From: Euperipatoides rowelli
Taxonomy: Eukaryota > Onychophora > Udeonychophora > Euonychophora > Peripatopsidae
NCBI GenBank assembly: GCA_003024985.2
Contig: PXIH01S0001634.1
Length of the DNA: 14,266 nt
Reading direction: 5' to 3' (one strand)
Shown: in pieces, positions 7,540 to 14,266 of the stretch
Layout of the letters: every line of letters starts with the position of its first letter
How positions within the stretch are numbered: position 1 is the first letter of the stretch
Notes under the pieces: generated by a model
Database searches by the model: none
Seen by the model: only the letters and a program-made list of their open reading frames with translations
What the model was told of the DNA's origin: nothing
Translations under genes and position numbers: made by a program

Positions 7540-7825
7540 CAATCAAAGCCATTAAAATATCTCAAACGAAATTGCAAAGTGACATGTTTTTTAAATATCC
7601 TTCTATCTCTATGTTCAATCAAAACAATGAATCTTATGAAAGTTGGTATCATGGGGAAAGTAGGTAAATGTTTGCATTTTAAATCTCCCACCCAAAACAC
7701 CACAGCCAGAGTATTAGTCATAGCCATTAATGTATCGAATGAAAGCTGGTGAAGCGTCATACTGTATCTATTTTCAGAGGAGCAATCGAAGCCATTAAAG
7801 TCGCAAATGAAAGCTGACATCTTGT
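7540..7825 (+). repeat. degenerate ~70-bp repeats (AGCCATTAA...AATGAAAGCTG)
   Basis: A pattern AATCAAAGCCATTAAA, then TC/TCG, then AAATGAAAGCTG, recurs at about 7540-7585, 7615-7655, 7719-7752 and 7786-7820. The last two are the clearest (AGCCATTAATGT...GAATGAAAGCTGG and AGCCATTAAAGT...AAATGAAAGCTGA) and are about 68 bases apart. The third-to-fourth segment also shares GTGAAG and TTCATA or GTCATA words. It is an old tandem repeat; its family is unknown. Confidence 0.55.
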
Positions 7826-8083
7826 GAAGTTTCATATCCTAATTACAGAGAACCATCGATTTTAATCTGGTTGAAAAACTTTCATAAATGGCTGAAAATA
7901 ACTAGCATAATGTTGTTATTAATACTTTAGATTGCCATCGAAGGGTGCCCATCAAATAAGAGCCCCACCCCTATATCACTGTCAAAGTTAGGTAAAGTGT
8001 GTCATAGTCAACAAGCACGCCATCACCACACACAAACATTTTGATCACTCAGAAAGAAATCTAAGCTGTGTCATGCAACTGTG

Positions 8084-8098
8084 CCCCCCCCCCCTCCC
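8084..8098 (+). repeat. poly-C tract
   Basis: Eleven C, one T and three C in a row within unit 1 of the repeat. It aligns to GCGCCACCCATAG in unit 2, so the C run probably grew by slippage from a CCACCC core. Confidence 0.7.
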
Positions 8099-8130
8099 TT
8101 AGGTTTTTACCTCATTTAAGGTAACCCAAA

Positions 8131-8326
8131 TAAGTGTGCCGTTTTGTAAAACAGTATTTTAAAGAATTCTGATTCTAACCAAACAACTGCACCTGAGCAG
8201 TTTTGCAGTGCATTGTGGTAAATCTAAGGTTCACTGGCATGGTGCCAAATAAGGGCACCTCCTTCCTTCCCCCCAAATGAATGATAAGAGTGCCTGTGCA
8301 CTTGATCATGCTATTCTACTACCGTA
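8131..8326 (+). repeat. diverged copy of block B (B'')
   Basis: It aligns with 6395-6590 and with about 8813-8995. Shared words include TTTTAAAGAATTCTG, CAGTTTTGCAGTGCATTGT, AAATCTAAGGTT, CTGGCATGG, CCCCAAATGAATG and ATTCTAC-x-ACCGTA. Each GCGCC of block B reads GCACC or GTGCC here. Confidence 0.8.
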
Positions 8327-8570
8327 GAATTCAGACCAAGAGCGCCACACCAAGCAAAAGCGCCCCCTCCCTATTTCTTGGCAAAACATAGGCAAGCAGC
8401 GCCATCGCCGAATATGAGCACCATCACTGCACTCTGACTTTTTTATCACTCTGAAAGAAATCCAGGGATATCCAAACAGGAGCGCCACCCATAGATTTTT
8501 GCTTCATTTTACCTCATCTAAGGTTCAGGATAGTGTATCCATACAAGAGCGCCATGTAAAAATTTTCATG

Positions 8571-8747
8571 TCACCATCAGACATTATCATGCTGTGATGT
8601 CATTTTTATGCGTTTTACGTCATATAGATAAATATAGCTTCTATAAATAACGTTGAATCCTCATAAACAGAACGAAAGAGGCCTGTAAATTAAAAAGTGA
8701 AAGTTTTAACTTAGACGGCGCTCTTACATGTCACAACCTTTATTGAC
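8571..8747. other. spacer between repeat units
   Basis: No similarity to the neighbouring units is obvious, except GGCGCTCTTA at 8717-8726, which is the repeat word TAAGAGCGCC in inverse orientation. CRE-like half words TGATGTCA (near 8595) and TTACGTCAT (near 8617) are also present. Confidence 0.5.
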
Positions 8748-9050
8748 GTGTGACGTCATGTTTTAGTGTGTACCAGCCAATTTCCTAAAGTTTTGGGAAG
8801 CATGTCCAAGCAAGGGAAAACAATCTTTTTAAGGAATTCTGGTTGTAGCCAATCAAGAGCGCCTGGTCAGTTTTGCAATGCATTGTAAATCTAAGTTTTA
8901 CTAGCATGGAGCGGAACAAGAGCGCCACCCTCATTTCTCCCCAAACGAATGTTAAGAGTTAAGAGTGCATGCGTCCTTGCTCAGCATTCTACGGTATTTG
9001 TATTTAATATTTTTCTGTTATTATTTATAACATTTCTATTAAATATTATT
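8748..9050 (+). repeat. block B', near-identical to 6331-6644
   Basis: Same 303-314-bp block as 6331-6644, differing only around 8816-8832 as far as I can see. It contains CAAGAGCGCC at 8854 and CAAGAGCGCCACCC at 8917. Unlike block B it sits in its repeat neighbourhood, next to the related units at 7937-8570, so this is likely the native locus. Confidence 0.9.
8751..8758. promoter_or_regulatory. CRE-like palindrome TGACGTCA
   Basis: A perfect CREB/ATF consensus in block B', preceded by TTGACGTG at 8744-8750. No TATA box or transcription start is evident. It is listed as a sequence motif only. Confidence 0.3.
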
Positions 9051-9658
9051 TATATTACCGGCATATTTTGCCTTATTATATTTTCTTGTTATTTATATTA
9101 TTATTTTATAATTTATTTATGTTTAATTTAATATTTTTACTTTATGACAAATATTGCTCATTTATTTGTATTCTTTTTTTTTTGTTTGTTTTTTGTTGTT
9201 ATTTTATTTTTGTATTGCGGATCCTTTTTATTTTTATCATTATTATATCTTCTTTAAAAATATCCCTTTGTGTTTTATACTTTATTGATCTGGAAGCACT
9301 TATGTAATAGTTCCTGTTTCTTGAAATTCTTTTATTTTTTGTAGTTCTAGTAATCTAATCCTACAGATCAAATTTCTTTGCATTTAAAAAAGGAAAGGCT
9401 AGGAGACATTTTTAAGACTCATTAAAAAAAAAAGTTTGTGAAAAGAAACTTCATAATTCTTTGTTTTCTTAAAAGACAAAAATTGAAATATTAGAACATT
9501 TCAGAATCATTTCAGTCATTTGTTATTATTAAGGGCTATTAAGGATTACAATGTGTAACTTATGTGTTTTAAATAAATTAACCTGCCAATAATAAAAAAC
9601 TCATCAAAACTGAAAAGACCTATTTCTTCAACATGCCGTAAAAGTGTAAATAGATCTC
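9051..9658. other. T-rich non-coding stretch
   Basis: Long T-rich sequence up to about 9240, then mixed AT-rich DNA. The open frames at 8949-9131 and 9068-9307 are Phe/Ile/Leu/Tyr strings produced by T runs, not believable membrane proteins. No other feature is seen. Confidence 0.65.
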
Positions 9659-9744
9659 GATTTAAAACAGTTACAATTTTGTTGGAACAATTGAAATGGT
9701 TGCCATTTGTTTGAATCATTGAAATAGTTGCCGTTTTGTTTGAA
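9659..9744 (+). repeat. ~29-bp tandem repeat, three units
   Basis: Units end in TTGTTGGAA or TTGTTTGAA at 9687, 9715 and 9744. The second (9688-9715) and third (9716-9744) share ATTGAAATRGTTGCC and TTTGTTTGAA. The first is more diverged (AAACAGTTACAATTTTG). It lies just 3' of the minus-strand LINE fragment and could be the tandem repeat found in some LINE 3' untranslated regions. Confidence 0.75.
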
Positions 9745-9808
9745 TAATAAATTGAAATCAATGTCGCATTTACCATTAGAATTAGTGGAGAAGATATGAC
9801 TTTTATGC

Positions 9809-10199
9809 CTATATTAGACTTTGATAATGTGTATTGCAATATAAAAATCCATCTAGAGCCCTTTTAAAACCAAGAAGATTCTCTTGAATTACCACCTCTT
9901 GTGGCAACTCATTCCAATAGGTAATCATACGAACAGAAATAAAGGAATGTCTTGCTTTTAGACGAGAATATGAATTAAGCAATTTATAATTATGACCTTG
10001 AGTAGTATTTATCGGGGAGAGAGTAAACCAATTATCAATATTTTTCATCAACACTACCCTTTTAAATATAAATATCAATTCACCCCTGAATTTTCTTTGT
10101 TCAGATGTGATAATACTTTATTCTGACAAAACAAGTAAAATGGCTAGGATAAGGTGTATGAAAAAACCCAATTATTTTCTTTGTTATGCGTCTAAAAAA
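9809..10199 (-). pseudogene. 3' end of a second LINE ORF2 (RT C-terminus)
   Basis: The minus strand encodes the C-terminal end of a reverse transcriptase of the Jockey/CR1 type. RRITKKIIGF (about 10193-10164) and RIKYYH (about 10121-10104) lie in one frame. After a frameshift near 10103-10115 come TSEQRKFRGELIFIFKR, NWFTLSPINTTQGHNYKL, SRLKARHSFISVRMITYWNE and LPQEVVIQENLLGFKRALDG in the second frame, ending at TAG (9809-9811). The arrangement of R(A/I)TK, RRxRGDLI, RGHxxKL, RLxxRxxFFSxRVxxxWNxLP and FKRxLD is known from many animal LINEs. The catalytic RT motifs are not recognisable upstream, so the copy is strongly 5'-truncated. It is opposite in strand to the SPRTN exon and different in type from the LINE at 1913-3854. 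Confidence 0.8.
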
Positions 10200-10319
10200 A
10201 AAGATTAATTTTATCACAATCTGGGGACAAGCTGGGGACCCATTCTCTATGGGGGCCTCATTTTTAAAACTTCGATAAAAAAGCCCAACCATAATTAAAT
10301 CTGACAAACAGCACAACAT

Positions 10320-12577
10320 TTTAAAAACACTTTAACCATAAAGCAAAAAGAATACAGATTACAAGTTACTAAAACAATTTTCTAGCTTGATTTTGAGCTG
10401 ATTTGAGGTTATAATTATTATAATTAATATAATACTCTCCCGGCATATGTTAATCAAAGACTAATCTGATAATGCCAAATAATATGTAGGGTAATTAACA
10501 TATTGATAAAATTATAAGAACTTCCGATGGGTAATTTTGGATTGTTTTTTATGGTGACTGATCGACGGGCAGCGGATTAAAGATGAATGTTAAAAGTGTA
10601 GACACGTGATTATTCGTTTAATTAATCTAGGCCTTGTTAGAGCAACACTTGAAAATTGTTGAGTGCTAATGGTAGTTTTCTTTGGATTTATCTAACGGAT
10701 TATGTTACTTGTTCAATTTTATGCATAAAAAGACAAATTTCTTGTCTTCAGTTGTCATATGTTTATTGGATGACTTGAACCTCTTTATGTGGTTTATGTT
10801 TATTGGTGAGGGCTCGATATTTTGGAATTTGCGAGTATCGTAGCCTCGAAGACTGTTGATTGAATGTTTTCATTTAGACTTTTGATAATGAAGGATCTTT
10901 TTACTCAATTGCCAATTTTTATGTTACTTCTTTGTTATTATTGGATTTTCATTTATGTATTTAGTAAACGGATCAAATTTTATTATTTGTAGTGTAAAAA
11001 AAGGCCATAAATGACTGGGCTAGGAATTTTTATGTAATTATATTTTGTGTGATTGAATAAATACCTAATAATAATGAGTAATTCTTATATACAAATACAG
11101 GGGGGGTCCTTACACTGAGTGCAGAGTGTGAGTAGCCTACTTTATACCTATATGTATTGTGACATATAATTTTGTTTTTATTTTTGTCGCCATCTTGGCT
11201 TATGTGTTTTTACGTGAGTAAGAGCAGTCTCTTATGAAAATCCTGGTTCACTGGTGGCACACTGAAAACACACAAGAACAAAATAATCCTGATTGACATT
11301 TTGGCAATATACAGTAGACCTCCTGCATCTGAATAATTTTTGTTTAGAACATTTTTGATTAATATTTAGTACAAATTAGTATTATACGGTAAACAAAGTT
11401 TAACTTTTACAGAATAAAGAAAAACAGTTTATTAAAACAAAATTTCAAAATCAATAAGACTATTGTTTAGTTGGTTTTTAAACACAGAGAGAGAAAGAGA
11501 TATCTATTTCTTTAGCTTTGTATTTGACACTTTTTATTTATTTCTGAAAGGTGTTACCAGTTTTGTTTTTATCTAAGAATTTACAATAGAATTTTTTTTT
11601 CTGATTATTTTCTTGTTTGTTATTTGCACTGGAATTGAATGACATCCAACATTTTAGAATCAGTTAAATAAGCAAATCTTTTGTGATAGGAATAATCTGA
11701 ATTAAGACTACTGTGTCATCATTTTAAAGCACATTGAATTACAGTGACATCATTCTGTTTTAAGAGGAAGGGAGTAAAGGGGATTGGAGGCAGATATCTT
11801 GTTTATACTAATCTCCATACCCTCAATCTGATGGATGTCGTGTATACATTTATTCTAAAAGACATTTCAGTTTTTGTTCCTTTAACTCTTCTAGTCCGGA
11901 AATATGTATGAAAAAATATACATTTTCTCTGCTATTAGTTATATTAACTAAACGCTCCCATTCTATTTTGGCTAATTCCACAGTAAAGTGGACAAATTGT
12001 TCTTTTTGTTGTTCATTTGGATCATATAACTTAAGAGTATGTTAAATGCAAGCTAAAATGAAGCTTTAATATTTTTTAAATATAGTATTCATCCTAGCAA
12101 AATAAAACACTTGAATCCAATAATGTATATTATTAACAGAGCAGATTTTTAAATTTTATTAATCATCTTAAAAATGTATGTTCTTTGCTGTTGTGTCAGT
12201 CACATTGCAATTAATCAACATTATTTTTTAAAATGAAAACTCTTAACTCAAAATAGAGTATATCATACATAATTTCTAAGATTTTTCTATATAAAAATAT
12301 ATAACAAATTTAATCTGTCATTTATTATTTAGTGGCGCAAATAACTTTATTTACAGAAAACTTTCACACGTCGTGTAAGTCACGTCTGGAATTAGAATAT
12401 TGCACTTTTGTGAAAGTCTTATTAGAGCCAGCAGTGAAAAAAAAATTATAAGTTCAAAGCTCGATCATAAAAGTTGCTTCCGCTCAGGTAAAATCTTAAA
12501 AAATCAAGTATCACACCTCTGCTGTTCCCTTTGTTTGTTTTGTAAGTTTCGAAAGTGAGAAAAAAAATTATCATAAA
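10320..12577. other. AT-rich non-coding stretch
   Basis: I find no exon, RNA gene or recognisable element in these 2.2 kb. No SPRTN SHP-box or UBZ (C-x2-C ... H-x3-C) coding stretch was found on the plus strand. Minor points are GTCGCCATCTTGGCT at 11186-11200, GGGGGG at 11101-11106, GAGAGAGAAAGAGA near 11490 and ACACGTCGTGT near 12366. Confidence 0.6.
11186..11200 (-). promoter_or_regulatory. YY1-like motif
   Basis: On the minus strand it reads AGCCAAGATGGCGAC, close to the YY1 consensus CAAGATGGCGGC. A second CAAGATGGC word lies at 6028-6036. No other promoter feature is near, so this is a motif match only. Confidence 0.25.
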
Positions 12578-12630
12578 ATACCAAGAAAAGAACTTTTTGT
12601 CAACTGTCGGCTTCATGCCAATCATCTTGA
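12578..12630 (+). repeat. dispersed repeat, copy 1
   Basis: ATACCAAG, then CTTTTTGTCAACTGT, CTTCATGCCAATCATCTT, is matched at 14012-14069 by ATACCAAG, CTTTTTGTCAGCTGT, CTTCACACTAATCATCTT. Both copies are followed by TTGAAAG or TCAAGAT. They are two diverged copies of an unnamed repeat about 1.43 kb apart. Confidence 0.65.
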
Positions 12631-12795
12631 AAGCTCAATAAGTGAAGTCAGAAAGTATTGTATGAACAGAAAAGCAAGGTTGATCATCGATCCGAGTCAA
12701 TCATTCCCTCCCTTGCCCATAATGCAAATCAAAAATCATAGATGCATCTGCAGGTACGTTTCATGATCAAAGAAATTTAAATAGAATATTTATTT

Positions 12796-13441
12796 AAAGG
12801 TCAAATGTAACGGATTTTTTTTTATTTTCAAAGATTTTTACTAAAAAAAAAATATCCACTAGAAAAAATTTAAAAACAAAATAGTTATTTACAATTCAAT
12901 TTTTAAAATAATTGCCTTTAGCTCCTCCCCCTTAAAACAACATTATCCACTTTACACACCAGGGGAGATATTTTGTGACATCATAGCCTATAAATGAATA
13001 CAGCTTGCTATACTTAACTATAGAATATTTGCTATATTTGTCAGCTTAAAGCTGGATATCATATGGTCTAAATGTTTAAATACTTGTAAAAAAATCATAA
13101 TCAAATTCATCCTTTGTGCTATTGTGGTTCAATTTGTTTTGTTTTTTTAAATCAAAATGACCTTTAATACAGATTGAAAATACCTCTATTTACATGTTAA
13201 ATCATCACAAAGAAAACAGCTGTAGAGGCTATTTTGTCATCAAATTAATCTCAGACCCAAAAAAAAATGTGGAATCTTCAAATTGTAATCTCAGAATGAG
13301 GATAGCAATAGTCTTAATTTTATCTTTATATAACTTTTTTTTTTAAAAAAAAAGTTTCCAGTGGAATTTTTTTTATAGTAATTATCTTTGAAAATCAATA
13401 ATAAAAAAAAAATAAAAAAAAATCCATTACATTTGACCTTT
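12796..13441. mobile_element. large imperfect inverted repeat (foldback/MITE-like)
   Basis: The left end AAAGGTCAAATGTAA (12796-12810) is matched exactly, inverted, by TTACATTTGACCTTT at 13427-13441. Going inward the arms continue to match: TATTTTCAAAGATTTTTACT (12831-12841 region) against AGTAATTATCTTTGAAAAT (13377-13395), then CCACTAG against CCAGTGG (about 12855 and 13359). Further in, TTTGTGACATCATAGCCT (about 12972-12990) matches the inverse of AGGCTATTTTGTCATCAAA (about 13226-13245). The arms are thus about 200-240 bp with indels, around a spacer of about 200 bp. No target duplication is obvious. It may be one foldback element, or two copies of a repeat inserted head to head. Confidence 0.65.
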
Positions 13442-13551
13442 GGGATAGTTAAAAAGAAATATTTTTGGGGAAAAATCCTCACTCGTGAGGAAATATTTGA
13501 GTTGGCTAAATTAATTTATTAATCCTGAAGTGTCTAATCTCATTCTGTTAA

Positions 13552-13679
13552 CAGCACCCAAAGCATCTACAGTAGTCCAAATTTGTTAAGACTATCCGGG
13601 CATCTACTCTGTTTTAAGAACACCCAAAGTATCTACTCTGAAGTTTTAAAAGCATCTGGAGCATCTAAATTTGTTAAGA
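13552..13679 (+). repeat. ~28-38-bp degenerate tandem repeat
   Basis: Four units share a GCATCTA/GTATCTA core and a TTTGTTAAGA, TGTTTTAAGA or AGTTTTAAAA end: about 13552-13589, 13590-13618, 13619-13651 and 13652-13679. CACCCAAAGCATCTAC and CACCCAAAGTATCTAC in units 1 and 3 are nearly identical, suggesting a two-unit higher-order period of about 67 bases. Confidence 0.65.
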
Positions 13680-13761
13680 TCACAAATTTATAAATACAGT
13701 AATTTTGACTATTTTTAAGAATTTGTTATGAACATCAAGAGTATTTAAGAGTGTAACTTGT

Positions 13762-14004
13762 AAAACCTGTCTTGAGAGACCACCTTTTGTTATGTAATAG
13801 TGGTCTTTCAAAAGAAAACCTGTCTTGAGAGACCACCCTTCTGCCATGAAATAGCGGTCTCTCAAAGGAAAACCTGTCTAGAGAGACCATCCCTTCTGCC
13901 ATGAAATAGTGGTCTCTCAAAACAGGTGGTCTCTCAAAAGAAAACCTGTCTTGAGAGACCACCTTTTGTTATGTAATAGTGGTCTTTCAAAAGAAAACCT
14001 GACT
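13762..14004 (+). repeat. 53-54-bp tandem repeat with internal hairpins
   Basis: Units begin AAAACCTGTCTTGAGAGACC at 13762, 13815, 13869 and 13941, with a partial fifth at 13994 (AAAACCTGACTCGAAAG). Units 1 and 4 are identical by eye (53 bp, with TTTTGTTATGTAATAG). Units 2 and 3 have CTTCTGCCATGAAATAG. An 18-base partial unit, CAGGTGGTCTCTCAAAAG, sits between units 3 and 4 (13923-13940). Each unit contains inverted arms, TTGAGAGACCAC and GTGGTCTCTCAA (or GGTCTTTCAA), so each can fold into a hairpin. Minus-strand open frames here (13680-13865 and 13735-13962) only translate the repeat. Confidence 0.9.
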
Positions 14005-14011
14005 CGAAAGA

Positions 14012-14069
14012 ATACCAAGGAATATTTATCTTTTTGTCAGCTGTTGTCTTCACACTAATCATCTTTCAA
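14012..14069 (+). repeat. dispersed repeat, copy 2
   Basis: Diverged partner of 12578-12630 (shared ATACCAAG, CTTTTTGTCARCTGT, AATCATCTT). It directly follows the 54-bp array. The next bases include ATGGTCT and GTGGTCTATCA, which resemble the array's hairpin arms, so array and repeat may belong to one larger element. Confidence 0.6.
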
Positions 14070-14266
14070 GATGGTCTAAAAAAAAATATCCTTTTTCATA
14101 GTGGTCTATCATAATCATGTTTTTTTTTCCAAAAACCTAATTTTTAAATATGACTTTTTTTAGATACCACACACTCAAAAGTCGATTCAGAATCGCCATT
14201 TTAAATCCTCAAATCAAAAATTATTATAAAATTCAAATGTTTCAATTACTATTTTTTTTTATTTTC
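14070..14266. other. AT-rich end of window
   Basis: Only A/T-rich sequence with T runs and one array-like GTGGTCTATCA word. No gene is seen. Confidence 0.6.

Larger units (their letters stand above)
7937..8570 (+). repeat. two ~400-bp tandem units rich in a GCGCC-type word
   Basis: Unit 1 runs from 7937 to about 8334 and unit 2 from about 8335 to 8570, where it is truncated. Matching landmarks are CACGCCATCACC versus AGCGCCATCGCC, GATCACTCAGAAAGAAATC (near 8042) versus TATCACTCTGAAAGAAATC (near 8444), and TTTTTACCTCATTTAAGGT (near 8104) versus TTTTACCTCATCTAAGGT (near 8508). The offset is about 400 bases. The second half of unit 1 (8131-8326) is a diverged copy of block B. The word CAAGAGCGCC and its variants recur throughout. 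The minus-strand frame at 8306-8488 is a by-product of the repeat. Confidence 0.75.

Noticed and set aside
7381-7752. 123-residue plus-strand open frame after the SPRTN exon
   Set aside because: No recognisable domain, AT-driven composition, overlaps intronic repeats, and lies beyond a strong splice donor.
8949-9307. Two Phe/Leu/Ile/Tyr-rich open frames that look like membrane proteins
   Set aside because: They are produced by long T-rich DNA, and one starts inside repeat block B'. Low complexity, no motif.
9546-9839. 97-residue minus-strand open frame
   Set aside because: It runs in another frame over the LINE 3' flank and the 29-bp tandem repeat, and has no protein similarity that I can recognise.
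13762-14004. CRISPR array
   Set aside because: The 53-54-bp units abut each other with no unique spacers, in an animal genome. It is a tandem satellite.

Overview
The window looks like a non-coding-rich stretch of an invertebrate animal nuclear genome. It is very AT-rich (roughly 30% GC by eye), has a spliced exon with consensus splice sites, and carries LINE, hAT and tRNA-SINE-like debris, (CA)n microsatellites and satellite-like arrays. There is no bacterial-style gene packing. A mollusc or similar marine invertebrate would fit, but the sequence does not decide the taxon.

The only confidently functional coding sequence is one internal exon at 6915-7167 (+), encoding the zinc-binding part of a SPRTN/Spartan-type DNA-protein-crosslink protease. 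I found neither the upstream exon with the HExxH active site nor the downstream exons for the SHP, PIP and UBZ motifs. If the gene is intact, the rest of the window is its two flanking introns, each about 7 kb or longer.

Layout. 1-1902: AT-rich, no gene. 1913-3854: a 5'-truncated, frameshifted LINE reverse transcriptase, possibly flanked by a 10-bp target duplication. 4842-5263: a 422-bp non-autonomous hAT element with an exact 8-bp target duplication. 5275-5395: a tRNA-derived SINE-like sequence on the minus strand, next to a (CA)n tract. 6182-6788: a suspicious A-N-B-A' duplication around the window's single ambiguous base, just upstream of the exon. 6915-7167: the SPRTN exon. 7540-7825: degenerate ~70-bp repeats. 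7937-9050: a tandem/composite repeat with many copies of a CAAGAGCGCC word, whose last part (8748-9050) is nearly identical to block B at 6331-6644. 9659-9744: a ~29-bp tandem repeat. 9809-10199: the minus-strand 3' end of a second LINE. 10320-12570: nothing recognised. 12796-13441: a large imperfect inverted repeat (foldback or MITE-like). 13552-13679 and 13762-14000: two tandem arrays, the second with 53-54-bp units that can each form a hairpin.

No multi-gene system is present. The most informative points are the SPRTN exon, the complete hAT insertion, the GCGCC-motif repeat with its CpG-decay pattern, and the probable assembly problem at 6330.
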